A stretch of DNA of 64,000 nt from Candidatus Leptovillus gracilis (lineage in GTDB: Bacteria; Chloroflexota; Anaerolineae; Promineifilales; Promineifilaceae), in assembly GCA_016716065.1 (NCBI GenBank), contig JADJXA010000011.1, forward strand, positions 62,001 through 126,000, in the 5' to 3' direction. Below are positions 17,637-26,225 of the stretch, one piece after another. Each line of letters starts with the position of its first letter. Positions within the stretch are counted from its first letter, which is position 1. Under the pieces are notes generated by a model. It searched no databases. It saw only the letters and a list, made by a program, of their open reading frames with translations, and was not told where the DNA came from. The position numbers were made by a program, and so were the translations under genes.

Positions 17637-19208
17637 ATGCTTAAACAGACGGACCTCACAATCATCTCCCTCGATTCCGACGACGACATTACCTCTATCT
17701 GCGACCGGCTGGATTGGGCCGGGGAAGAGCGGATGGTACTGGCGCTGCCGGAGGACGGCGGGGTGCTGCGTGAAGGGCTGGACCTGGTGCGCCTGCGCCG
17801 CCACGCCGACCGGCGGCGCATCGAAGTAGGATTGATCACGGCCGTTCCCAGCATCACCCGCCAGGCCAAAGCGCTGGGCCTGCCTGTGTTCGTTTCCATC
17901 GAGGCGGCACAGCGCAGCCGCCGCGGCTGGTGGCGCGGCCGCCGCCGGGCAGAAGTGGTCGGGCTGCCCACAGTCGGCGGCGTCACGGCCGCCGATTTGC
18001 GTCCGGCGCAAATGGACGCGGGCGACCGGCGCGAAGCGCGTCGCCGCCTGGCGCCCCTGAGCAGCCCACGCCTGTGGATTTTTCGCTATGCGGCGATCTT
18101 GTTGTTCTTCATCGTCCTGGCTGTGTTGGTTGTGGCCGCCTCTTACGCCGTACCGGGGGCAACCGTGACGCTGCGACCCCAAGTCATTCCCATTCGCATC
18201 ACCCAACAAATCGTGGCCGACCCGGCGCTGGAAGCTGTGGATTACGGCCGTTCCGCCGTGCCCGCCCGCATTTTGTCTACCAACCAGGTGTGGCAGGCTG
18301 ACGCCGCCACCAGCGGCGTGGCCGAAGTGCCCAGCGCCTCGGCCAGAGGCAAAGTGGTGTTTGTCAACCGGCTGGAACAGGATGTGGTTGTGCCGGCTGG
18401 CACGCGGGTGCGCACTTCGGCCGGCAGCAATGTCGTCTTTCAGACCCTGGCCGAGGTGGTTGTGCCCGGCGTGGAAGGGGGTACAGCCGAAGTAGACGTG
18501 GTCGCCATTGAGCCGGGGCCGCAGGGCAACGTGGCCGTCAATCTGGTTAATACCGTAGAGGGTGCGCTGGCGGTGCAGTTGGAAGTGCGCAATCTGGCGG
18601 CCATTGAGGGCGGCGGCGTGCGCGAAGAAAAGGCGGTGGCTCCCGCCGATCAGGAACGGCTGCGGGCGCAAGTGCTGCAATTTTTACAGGTCGTCTCGGC
18701 GACAGAAATGGAGGCGCAGACGACGCCCTTTGAATTTCTGGCGCGCGATTCGGTGCGGGTGGCCAATGTGGGCAGCGAGACCTACTCCCATTTTCCCGGC
18801 GAGCGAGCCGACCGGCTGGCGCTGGAGGTGCGGGCGGATGTGGTGGGCACGGCCGTTAACGCCAATGCCGCCTCTGGGATTGTGTATGAGGCTTTGGCCG
18901 CCGCCGTGCCCGAAGGCTATGTCCTGGTCCCCGACAGCATCCGTTACACCCGCGGCAATGTGCTGGCGGTAGATGATACCGGCCGTGTCACCTTTGAGCT
19001 GACCGGCGAGGTCCTGGCGGCGGCCGAACTGGACCTGACGGCCGTGTTATCGGCGATTTCCGGCCAGCCGCCAGACCTGGCAATTGCCTATTTGTATGAA
19101 CAACTACCGCTGCGCGCCGTGCCCGAAGTAAGGGTCTGGCCCAATTGGTTCAACCGTCTGCCCTACGTACCCAATCGCATCCAGACACAGATCAGGCCGG
19201 CTGAATAA
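17637..19208 (+). CDS. Baseplate J/gp47-like membrane-anchored protein
   Basis: A 523-residue protein. Residues 1-125 form a soluble N-terminal part (IISLDSDDDITSICDRL opening), followed by one transmembrane helix at about 143-168 and a large exported region with the beta-rich RGKVVFVNRLEQDVVVPAGTRVRT and VVAIEPGPQGNVAVN blocks that recall baseplate J/gp47 proteins of contractile phage-like devices. No other phage or contractile-injection gene is nearby, so a host role in the envelope is more likely. AAGGA precedes ATG 17637. It heads a run with ruvX and mltG, an arrangement I associate with Chloroflexota. Exact function unknown. Confidence 0.8.
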   Translation: MLKQTDLTIISLDSDDDITSICDRLDWAGEERMVLALPEDGGVLREGLDLVRLRRHADRRRIEVGLITAVPSITRQAKALGLPVFVSIEAAQRSRRGWWRGRRRAEVVGLPTVGGVTAADLRPAQMDAGDRREARRRLAPLSSPRLWIFRYAAILLFFIVLAVLVVAASYAVPGATVTLRPQVIPIRITQQIVADPALEAVDYGRSAVPARILSTNQVWQADAATSGVAEVPSASARGKVVFVNRLEQDVVVPAGTRVRTSAGSNVVFQTLAEVVVPGVEGGTAEVDVVAIEPGPQGNVAVNLVNTVEGALAVQLEVRNLAAIEGGGVREEKAVAPADQERLRAQVLQFLQVVSATEMEAQTTPFEFLARDSVRVANVGSETYSHFPGERADRLALEVRADVVGTAVNANAASGIVYEALAAAVPEGYVLVPDSIRYTRGNVLAVDDTGRVTFELTGEVLAAAELDLTAVLSAISGQPPDLAIAYLYEQLPLRAVPEVRVWPNWFNRLPYVPNRIQTQIRPAE

Positions 19209-19263
19209 GAAGCGTAGGGTGATCGCACAGGTCTAAACGGCCGTTTTATGCCATCCTTACCCC

Positions 19264-19743
19264 ATGACGCAAGACGAAAGACCCCTGAACTCTGACCCAT
19301 TTGCCATTAAAGGGCGCGTGCTGGCCCTGGACCTGGGCGAAAAGCGCATCGGTGTGGCCGTCAGCGACGCCACCCGCACCATCGCCACCGCCCTGGGTGT
19401 GATTCAGCGCACCTCGCGGGCGGCCGATTTTGCCCTCATCGGCCGTTATTTGGCCGAGCAGCGGGCTAATTTGCTGGTGGTCGGGCTGCCGATGATGTTG
19501 GATGGCACTGAGGGCGAAAAAGCGGCCTGGGTGCGCGATTACGCCGCCGATTTAGGCCAGCATCTGAACGTGCCCATCGTTTTCACCGACGAAGCCTTCA
19601 CCACTGTCCAGGCGGAAAACAGCTTGCGCGTTCGCGGCCAAACCGGGCGCAAAATCCGCCGCAACGTGGATGCTGTCGCTGCCACCCTTATTCTACAAAC
19701 CTATCTTGACCTTCATGCCCATCACTCATCAACGGAGGTCTAA
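19264..19743 (+). CDS. ruvX: Putative pre-16S rRNA nuclease / Holliday junction resolvase-like YqgF
   Basis: The 159-residue product has the RNase-H-like RuvX/YqgF core: ALDLGEKRIGVAVSD with catalytic D23, VVGLPMMLDG, the VFTDEAFTTVQAE acidic block, and the closing DAVAATLILQTYL. Family members process the 5' end of 16S rRNA precursors and were earlier proposed to resolve Holliday junctions. Length is slightly above the usual 140 because of an N-terminal extension of about 17 residues. Its 3' end overlaps the mltG reading frame, implying coupled translation. Confidence 0.93.
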   Translation: MTQDERPLNSDPFAIKGRVLALDLGEKRIGVAVSDATRTIATALGVIQRTSRAADFALIGRYLAEQRANLLVVGLPMMLDGTEGEKAAWVRDYAADLGQHLNVPIVFTDEAFTTVQAENSLRVRGQTGRKIRRNVDAVAATLILQTYLDLHAHHSSTEV

Positions 19744-20965
19744 AATCCGCAAGCCAAAATCCGAAATCCGCACTCATAAAGAGCCGTATTCACAAAAACC
19801 TGGCCCGTTTGCCCTGCTGCTGCGGGTGGTGTTGTTGTTTGTGGTGGTGGTGGGCTGCGCAACGGCCGTGTTTGTCCTCTACGGCCAGTGGCGCGGCGTT
19901 GCCTCTGGCGGGGTGCGCCTGGAGGGCGGCAATCCTAACCTCAGCCTGAGCGAACGGTTGTACCTGCAAACCTATCTGTCGCTCAACGCCGAGGGTTTGC
20001 AAGCCTCGGCCGGCAGTGCCGTGAACCCGGTCAATTTCACCATCGCGTCGGGCGAAACGGCCGCTGCCATCGCCAACAATCTGGCTGCCGCCAATCTGCT
20101 CACCGACCCGACCCTGTTCATCAACTATGCCCGGTTTTATGGCCTGGACTCACGGCTGGCGGCCGGCGAATTTACCCTGCCGCCGCAGCTGACCGTGCCT
20201 GAATTGGCCGTTGCTCTGACGGAAGCGATGGGCCGCGACATCGAACTGCGCTTCATCGAAGGGCTGCGCGCCGAAGAAATGGCGAACTATCTGGCCGTGA
20301 CACGCCCGGCGCAGATTGACCCGGACGAATTTTTGGCGATTGTACGCCGCGAACGGCCGTTCGACCTCTCCCGCTACCCCTTCCTGGCCGGTTTGCCCGC
20401 TGCTGTCAGCCTGGAGGGATTCCTCTTCCCCGACACCTATCGCGTGCCGCTGGACGCCGACGCCGCCTATCTGATCAACCTGATGTTGTCTACCTTTGGC
20501 GAGCGTGTGACCCCGGCGATGCGCCAGGCGTATGGCGCGCAGGGTTTGTCTATGTTGCAGGCGGTTACGCTGGCTTCGATTGTGCAGCGCGAGGCGGTGC
20601 TGGCCGAGGAACGGCCGTTAATCGCTGGCGTTTTCCTCAATCGCTTAGCCATCAACATGACCCTCAGCGCCGATCCGACTGTGCAGTATGCCCTGGGCTA
20701 TCAACCGACCAGCCAGACCTGGTGGAAAGTGCCCCTTTTCTTCAGTGACCTGGAGGTAGATTCACCCTACAACACCTACCTGTATCCCGGCCTGCCGCCA
20801 GGACCCATCGCCAATCCCAGCCTCGGTTCGCTGCAAGCGGTTGCCAATCCGACCCCCAGCGGCTTTTATTTTTTTGTCGTAGACTGCCAGTCGGACACCT
20901 TCGGCAAGCACGTTTTTTCAATCACCTTCGAGGAGCATCTGGCCCATGCGCAAAAATGCCAATGA
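19715..20965 (+). CDS. mltG: Endolytic murein transglycosylase MltG
   Basis: MltG cuts nascent peptidoglycan strands and sets glycan length at the outer face of the membrane. The start is uncertain: ATG 19670 and ATG 19715 are in frame, and GGAGGT at 19734-19739 serves no ATG; 19715 is given. The visible order is a basic N-terminus, one transmembrane helix (ALLLRVVLLFVVVVGCATAVFVL), a LysM-like stretch and the YceG domain with LEGFLFPDTY, ASIVQREAV, LSADPTVQYALG, and LPPGPIANPS. In the ASIxE(K/R)E signature the first Glu is Gln while the second is kept. The first codons run through an AAAATCCG micro-repeat (19742-19775), so the true N-terminus may be further in. Confidence 0.92.
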   Translation: MPITHQRRSKIRKPKSEIRTHKEPYSQKPGPFALLLRVVLLFVVVVGCATAVFVLYGQWRGVASGGVRLEGGNPNLSLSERLYLQTYLSLNAEGLQASAGSAVNPVNFTIASGETAAAIANNLAAANLLTDPTLFINYARFYGLDSRLAAGEFTLPPQLTVPELAVALTEAMGRDIELRFIEGLRAEEMANYLAVTRPAQIDPDEFLAIVRRERPFDLSRYPFLAGLPAAVSLEGFLFPDTYRVPLDADAAYLINLMLSTFGERVTPAMRQAYGAQGLSMLQAVTLASIVQREAVLAEERPLIAGVFLNRLAINMTLSADPTVQYALGYQPTSQTWWKVPLFFSDLEVDSPYNTYLYPGLPPGPIANPSLGSLQAVANPTPSGFYFFVVDCQSDTFGKHVFSITFEEHLAHAQKCQ

Positions 20966-21566
20966 TGGCGCGGGTGGCCGATGGCCGCTGGCCGGCAGAC
21001 GCGCCGCGCGCGGCTTGCTGCTCGTCGTTCTGCTGCTGGTGGTGGGCTGCGCCAGCGTGGACCCGGTGGTGAAAATTGGGCTGGTCGGCCCGTTTGAAGG
21101 GCAGAACCGGGCGATTGGCTATGACGTGATCTACAGCGCCCGGCTGGCCGTGCGCGAAATCAACGCGGCCGGTGGCATTGGCGGATCCCGCGTCGCCCTG
21201 GTTGCCCTGGACGACAGCGGCGACCCTGACCTGGCGGCGCAGGTGGCCGAATCGTTGGTCTTAGACCCGCAGGTGTTGGCGGTGATTGGGCATTGGGATG
21301 AGGCGACAACGGCCGCTGCCGCCCCCATTTACGCCGCTGCCGGGCTGCCTTTTCTGCCCGGCGGCGCCGCCACCGACCCGGCCTTGCTCTCGGCCGATTT
21401 TCGCGCCGCTTATGAAGCCGTCACCCCGTTCGACGAGACGCCTGGCCCCTACGCCGGCCCGGCCTATGCCGCCTTCCAACGGCTGTGGCGGGCATTAGCA
21501 GATAGTAAAGAAAGGCGCGGAATCCTCGACCGCACGGCCGTGTCTGAGGCATTATCTACACCGTAA
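20946..21566 (+). CDS. Shortened branched-chain-amino-acid-type substrate-binding lipoprotein
   Basis: Only 206 residues, against about 370-400 for a complete Leu/Ile/Val-type periplasmic-binding lipoprotein. After a lipobox (LVVGCAS) it shows the usual first lobe: KIGLVGPFEGQNRAIGYD, AVREINAAGGIGG, LDDSGDPDLAAQVAESLV, VIGHWDEATTAAAAPIY. It then jumps to PGPYAGPAYAAFQRLWRAL and ILDRTAVSEAL, which look like the extreme C-terminus of full-length members. This suggests an internal deletion that kept the frame, leaving no second lobe. No permease or ATPase genes are adjacent. It overlaps mltG by 20 bases and is followed by a micro-repeat gap. Confidence 0.75.
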   Translation: MRKNANDGAGGRWPLAGRRAARGLLLVVLLLVVGCASVDPVVKIGLVGPFEGQNRAIGYDVIYSARLAVREINAAGGIGGSRVALVALDDSGDPDLAAQVAESLVLDPQVLAVIGHWDEATTAAAAPIYAAAGLPFLPGGAATDPALLSADFRAAYEAVTPFDETPGPYAGPAYAAFQRLWRALADSKERRGILDRTAVSEALSTP

Positions 21567-21574
21567 CCAATTGT

Positions 21575-21656
21575 CAGTATCCAGTATTCAGTAACGACCT
21601 CTCACTGAACACTGACCACTGAACACTGAATACTGAACACTGAACACTGAATACTT
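21575..21656. repeat. CAGTATTCAGT / ACTGAACACTG micro-repeat cluster
   Basis: The 107-base gap holds two direct words in one orientation (CAGTATCCAGTATTCAGT) followed by six or more in the other (CACTGAACACTG, ACTGAATACTG). The two halves can pair. The same words occur at 31221-31244, 49759-49823 and 60145-60216. Confidence 0.8.
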
Positions 21657-21673
21657 CTCCTGACGGATAACGC

Positions 21674-22579
21674 ATGACAACGAATCAACTCCTTCGACGA
21701 ATTTTGGGCTTTGTACTCATTGGCATCGGCCTCAGTGGGATGGTCATTGGCGTGATTGGGGCGCGGGTCGGCCGCAGCACGCTGGATGGGTTGTCGGCCG
21801 GCGTCGCCGGCGGCTTAACCCTGGCGATAGACAGCCTGGAAACCATCGCCGACTCCCTGGTCCTGGCGCAGCAAACCATCGCCGACGTAAACACCGGGTT
21901 GCAGACCGTGCAAACCACCTCGGCCCATGTCGCCGACTCGCTGCAAGATTCCCAACCCCTGCTGGCGAATGTCGCCACCATTGCCGGGCAAGACTTGCCG
22001 CGCAGCGTGGAAACTCTTCAGGCAGCCATCCCCAACGCCGCTCAGGCCGCCGGAGCCATTGACCTGACCCTGACCACCCTGAACCGCTTTAAGATAGACA
22101 CCTCCATTTTGGGCTTTCCTATTCAGTATGACTTGGGCATCAATTACAACCCGATTGTGCCCTTTGACGCGGCGGTGCTGGAGATTGGCAGCAGCCTGGA
22201 TGACCTGCCCGACCGTTTGCGCAGCCTGGAGGCATCTTTAGAGGACACGGCCGTTAATCTGGAAACCATCACCAACGACATGCGCACCCTCTCCACCGAC
22301 CTGGGGGTGATCAACAGCCGCCTGGGCGACTTTGATCCCCTTATCCGTGAATACATCCGCCTGGTCACCACCACCAACGACAGCTTGCGCCTGCTGCGCG
22401 GGCAGATCGGCCAGCAGGTAGAGAGCGCCAAAGCGGTCATCACCGTGGCCATGGTCTGGCTGTTCATTTCCCAGGCCGTGCCTCTTTACCTGGGGGTTGA
22501 ACTGCTGACCGGTGGGCAGATGGTTCGGGAGCGCAAAGAAACAACGTATGATGAACAATTGCCAACGCATGAGGAATGA
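21674..22579 (+). CDS. Hypothetical protein with two membrane helices flanking a long coiled coil
   Basis: A 301-residue protein: an N-terminal membrane helix (ILGFVLIGIGLSGMVIGVIG), about 200 residues of Ser/Thr/Leu/Ala-rich heptad-like helix (repeated SLETIADSL, SLEASLEDTAVNLETITNDMRTLSTDL), an interrupting segment (GFPIQYDLGINYNP), and a C-terminal membrane helix (AVITVAMVWLFISQAVPLYL). The layout recalls chemoreceptor or MCE-type helical bundles, but no signalling hairpin or MCE motif is seen. Function not recognised. Its end overlaps the start region of the TPR-SLT gene, suggesting coupling. Confidence 0.7.
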   Translation: MTTNQLLRRILGFVLIGIGLSGMVIGVIGARVGRSTLDGLSAGVAGGLTLAIDSLETIADSLVLAQQTIADVNTGLQTVQTTSAHVADSLQDSQPLLANVATIAGQDLPRSVETLQAAIPNAAQAAGAIDLTLTTLNRFKIDTSILGFPIQYDLGINYNPIVPFDAAVLEIGSSLDDLPDRLRSLEASLEDTAVNLETITNDMRTLSTDLGVINSRLGDFDPLIREYIRLVTTTNDSLRLLRGQIGQQVESAKAVITVAMVWLFISQAVPLYLGVELLTGGQMVRERKETTYDEQLPTHEE

Positions 22580-25235
22580 CACAAGGTTCGCTCTGGAGAC
22601 TCTGAGGGTCGGCAAAACGCTCAGGGTCTTGCCGCTGGTGCTGGCGGCTTTGCTTTTGCTGGCTGCCTGTTCTCAGGAAGCAGCGCCGCCGGAACCGCTT
22701 GTTTTTGCTCCCACCGCCACCCTGCCGCCCACGCCAACCCTGGCCAGCGGCGCGTTGGGCAGCATCCCCACGCCGCCGGTAACGCCGTTGGCGAGCAGTT
22801 CGGGTGGATCGGGCGGGGATACGGCCGTCGCTGCCAACACGGCCAATACCAGCAGCGCCACAATTCCCCCACCAGCCGACCCGGTTGGTCCTACACCTGT
22901 GCCCGCCCAACGCCTGGAGCTTGGGCAGCAAGCCCTGCAGGTGGCCGACTATGCCGCCGCCGCCGCCCAATTTGCCGCCAGTCTGGCCGCCGCCGATGCG
23001 CTGACGCCGGCGCAGCGGCAGGAGGCGCAGTACAACCTGGCCGTCGCCCACCTGCAAGACGGCCGTTACGCCGAAGCCATCACCGCCTTCAACCAGCTTT
23101 TAGCTGACGCGACGGCCGCAGCCTTTCCCACCGCCCATTTTATGTTGGGGCAGGCGTATCAGGCGCAGGGCCAGTACGCCCAGGCTGTCACAGCCTACCA
23201 GACCTATCTGGACGCCAACAGCGACACGGCCGCTTACGTTGCTCCCATCATCGCCGACAATTATCTGGCTCTGGGCGACCGGGCGGCGGCGCTGGCGGCT
23301 TATGAAACGGCCGTACAAGCTCCCGCCCATCGCCTGACGGCCGTTGCCAACCGCCTGAAGCTGGCCGAATTTTACCTGGCCGACGCCAACTACCCGGCGG
23401 CCATCGCCCAATACGACGCCGCCCGCGACCAGGCCCAAACCGAAGCCACCAAAGGGCAGATGACTTATCTGGCGGGCAGCGCCGAGCTGCTGACCGGTAA
23501 CAGCGAAGCCGCCTACCAGCGCTTTCTCAGCGGCGTCAGCGACTATCCCGGCGCGTATGAAAGTTACCAGGGCCTCGTCGCGCTGGTGAACGCCGGTGTG
23601 CCGGTAGACAGCTTCCAGCGCGGGCTGGTGAACCTGAACGCGCAGTCTTACCAACCGGCGGTGAATGCGTTTACGGCCGTTATTGCCAACAACCCGGAAA
23701 GCTACCGCCCCGACACCCACCTCTACCTGGCGCGCGCTTACGAGGGGATTGGCGACCTGGCGGCGGCGCTGGTGGAACTGGACAAATTGGCTGCCGCCGA
23801 TGGACCGCTGGCGGCCATTGAACGCGCCAAAATGCTGGCGCGGGCCGGCGACCGGCCGGGGGCGTTGGCCGCTTACCAATCCTACCTGGAACAATATCCC
23901 GCCGGGGCGGATGCGCCGTCGGCGGCCTGGCAAACGGCCGTGCTGCTGCGCCGCGCCGGGGATATTCCGGCGGCTGTCACGGCCTACACCAACATGACCC
24001 GCGCTTATCCCGGCCACGCCGACGCCCCGGAAGCGCTGTTTGAGGCCGCCTGGCTGGCCTATGGCCTGGGCGATGGGGCCGCCGCCGTCGCCCTCTGGCA
24101 GCAGGCGGCCAACGCCTACCCATTTGCCGAATTTGGCAACGAAAGTATGCTGTGGCTGCTGCGGGTTTTGCCGGAAATGATAGCCGCCGAGGCGAGCGAG
24201 GGACGGGCGACGGCCGTCATCTTACCCACGCCAGAACCGGGCGCCGTGCCCACAGTCACCCCACCGTCGCCGCCGGTCACCAGCACCGTCAGCTATCGCC
24301 AGTTGTATGAAGATGTCCGCGGCCGGGCGGCCGCGTCTACCCTGTCCAGCTATGGGGCCATCCGCGCCCACGATATGGCGACCGAAGCGCCACCATTTGC
24401 CCGGCCGGCGGCGCTGGTCATTCCACCGGCCGATTCCACTGCCCAGAATGAGGCCGAAGCCTGGCTGCGCGGTTACCTGGGTCTGGAACCAGATGCGCCG
24501 GTACGCACCCTGGCCCCGGAGCTGGCCTATGATCAACGCCTGATCACCGGTGAAAAGCTGTGGCGCATGGGCCTGTTGGAATCGGCTAAACGGGAATTGG
24601 AAGCGCTGCGCCAGGAAGCGGCCGGCAATCCATTGTGGAGCTACCAGTTGGCCCTTTATTTCCGCGATTTAGGGCTGTATCGCTCTTCCATTCTGGCGGC
24701 TACATCGGTTTTGGCCCAGGCCAACATCTCCGTTTTCGACGCGCCCCGGTTTATTGGGCGGCTCTCATACCCGGTCTATTACGCCGACCAGATTTTGGCC
24801 CTGGCCGATTCCTATGGTTACGATCCGCTGCTGCAATTTGCCCTGATCCGCCAGGAAAGCCTGTATGAGAGCTTTGCCCGCTCTGGCGCGGCCGCCCAGG
24901 GATTGAGCCAGGTTATTCCAGACACCGGCGCCTACATCGCCCAGCGGCTGAATTGGCCCAATTTTGTCAATGAAGACCTGTACAAACCGCATGTGGGGCT
25001 GGCTTTTGGCGCCTATTACCTGGACCAACAGTTAGACGCCTTCGACGGTCATGCCCACGCCGCTCTGTCTGCCTACAATGCCGGGCCGGGCAATGCTGCG
25101 CGTTGGTATGCCACCGCCGGCGGTGATATAGACGTATTTAAGGAGACTGTTGATTTTGCCGAGACGCGGTTGTACATCGAACGGATTTACGTTGGGCAGG
25201 CGATTTATCGCTTTTTGTATGGCATAAGGTCTTGA
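22548..25235 (+). CDS. TPR-repeat lytic transglycosylase lipoprotein (SLT domain)
   Basis: A large exported muramidase that cleaves the MurNAc-GlcNAc bond of peptidoglycan. The start is uncertain (GTG 22512, ATG 22548, ATG 22569 are in frame, no strong binding site); 22548 is given. A signal peptide ends in the lipobox LLLAAC, followed by a Pro/Thr-rich linker, then about 500 residues of TPR-like helix pairs (AQYNLAVAHLQDGRYAEAI, AHFMLGQAYQAQGQYAQAVTAY), a second linker, and an SLT domain at the C-terminus. Catalytic Glu lies in LIRQESLYES, with GAAAQGLSQVIPDTG and AYNAGPGNA also present. This matches Slt70-like architecture. The preceding coiled-coil protein and MltG upstream suggest a wall-remodelling neighbourhood. 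Confidence 0.9.
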   Translation: MMNNCQRMRNDTRFALETLRVGKTLRVLPLVLAALLLLAACSQEAAPPEPLVFAPTATLPPTPTLASGALGSIPTPPVTPLASSSGGSGGDTAVAANTANTSSATIPPPADPVGPTPVPAQRLELGQQALQVADYAAAAAQFAASLAAADALTPAQRQEAQYNLAVAHLQDGRYAEAITAFNQLLADATAAAFPTAHFMLGQAYQAQGQYAQAVTAYQTYLDANSDTAAYVAPIIADNYLALGDRAAALAAYETAVQAPAHRLTAVANRLKLAEFYLADANYPAAIAQYDAARDQAQTEATKGQMTYLAGSAELLTGNSEAAYQRFLSGVSDYPGAYESYQGLVALVNAGVPVDSFQRGLVNLNAQSYQPAVNAFTAVIANNPESYRPDTHLYLARAYEGIGDLAAALVELDKLAAADGPLAAIERAKMLARAGDRPGALAAYQSYLEQYPAGADAPSAAWQTAVLLRRAGDIPAAVTAYTNMTRAYPGHADAPEALFEAAWLAYGLGDGAAAVALWQQAANAYPFAEFGNESMLWLLRVLPEMIAAEASEGRATAVILPTPEPGAVPTVTPPSPPVTSTVSYRQLYEDVRGRAAASTLSSYGAIRAHDMATEAPPFARPAALVIPPADSTAQNEAEAWLRGYLGLEPDAPVRTLAPELAYDQRLITGEKLWRMGLLESAKRELEALRQEAAGNPLWSYQLALYFRDLGLYRSSILAATSVLAQANISVFDAPRFIGRLSYPVYYADQILALADSYGYDPLLQFALIRQESLYESFARSGAAAQGLSQVIPDTGAYIAQRLNWPNFVNEDLYKPHVGLAFGAYYLDQQLDAFDGHAHAALSAYNAGPGNAARWYATAGGDIDVFKETVDFAETRLYIERIYVGQAIYRFLYGIRS

Positions 25236-25265
25236 ATGACGCGGCGGGGACCAAGGTAAAACGAG

Positions 25266-26216
25266 ATGTCGAAGAACTTCCAGTGGACGACGGACGAAGA
25301 GACCGGGTGGGTAGATACGCGGCCACAACCTCCGCTGCCACCAGCGCCGCGCCGCCGTTGGGCGCGGGTGTGGCTGCTGCTGTTGGTGCTGGGCATTGTG
25401 GGGTGGGTGCTGCTGCAGCAGGCGAATCGGCAGGTAACGGCCGTTACCGCCAATGTCGAAGCCGAAATCCTCTCCAGCCAGACATTGCTGGCGCAGGCGG
25501 AAAGCCGGGCCGATGTCGAATTGTTTACCACACTTTTGTCCGGGCGGGATACGAAGTGGGCGGTGGCCCAACAAACTTTGTTCCAACAAGATTTGCTGTG
25601 GGACCGGTCCTCATTTGGCCTGAGTTTGCTGCCGACGGCCCCGGAAGTCGTTTCGGTGACGGTATCGGCCGATTTGCAGTCGGCGGAGATGGGGGTGGAG
25701 CGGCAGTATGCGCCGCTGTTGGCTGATGGGCAGACGGCCGTTATCGGCTCGGCTGTCAGTCTGGTTCATCCATTAACCTTTCGCCGCGGCGAAACGCGCT
25801 GGCTGCTGGCCCCGCCATCGGCCGAATTTTGGGGTACCTGGCAGCAGGCTGAAAGCTATTATGTTACGCTGGTTTACCCGGCGCGTGATGAAGCCATAGC
25901 CTTGCGGCTGGTGCAGGCGATGGATTCCGAAATCAAACAGTTGTGTCGCTTTGAACCGGCGGCCGTGTGTCCGTCTGGCTGGCAGTTGGTCGTGCGGTTG
26001 GATACGGACCCGTCTAGTCTGGCGGCCGCGGCCGACGCCCAACACTTGTTCATGACTAACCCCATCTTTGCCCTGCCAGCTCCTTCCCTGGTGGGTCTGC
26101 CAGTGGACGAGGCGAGCTATCAGGTTTTGATCCAGGCTTACGTCGGCCAGGTTTTGAACCGGGCCATTGTGGAAGTGGTTGCCACTGGTGGCCGCCCCCT
26201 GCATACAGGCGGATGA
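25266..26216 (+). CDS. Single-pass membrane protein, short paralogue of the next gene
   Basis: A 316-residue protein with a short Pro-rich cytoplasmic N-terminus, one membrane helix (VWLLLLVLGIVGWVLL) and an exported domain of about 260 residues. It aligns with the first ~310 residues of the following gene: WTTDEETGW/WRTEDDAVW, AEILSSQTLLAQ/EDILSTHNLVQT, LFTTLLSGRD/LFLSQLSGRD, RWLLAPPSAEFWG/RWLLSPPDDDFWG, LDTDPSSL/LDSDASSL, LPAPSLVGLP/LPAPTLLGVP. It lacks the later propeller. No known domain recognised. The next gene begins nine bases after its stop, so this looks like a tandem duplication within one operon. Confidence 0.75.
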   Translation: MSKNFQWTTDEETGWVDTRPQPPLPPAPRRRWARVWLLLLVLGIVGWVLLQQANRQVTAVTANVEAEILSSQTLLAQAESRADVELFTTLLSGRDTKWAVAQQTLFQQDLLWDRSSFGLSLLPTAPEVVSVTVSADLQSAEMGVERQYAPLLADGQTAVIGSAVSLVHPLTFRRGETRWLLAPPSAEFWGTWQQAESYYVTLVYPARDEAIALRLVQAMDSEIKQLCRFEPAAVCPSGWQLVVRLDTDPSSLAAAADAQHLFMTNPIFALPAPSLVGLPVDEASYQVLIQAYVGQVLNRAIVEVVATGGRPLHTGG

Positions 26217-26225
26217 GGCGGAACC

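Noticed and set aside
17637..19208. Prophage or contractile injection system
   Set aside because: Only one baseplate-J-like gene is present, with a membrane helix and no sheath, tube or ATPase genes.
21575..21656. Possible CRISPR-like array
   Set aside because: Repeat words are about 12 bases with no constant spacers and switch orientation; there are no cas genes.
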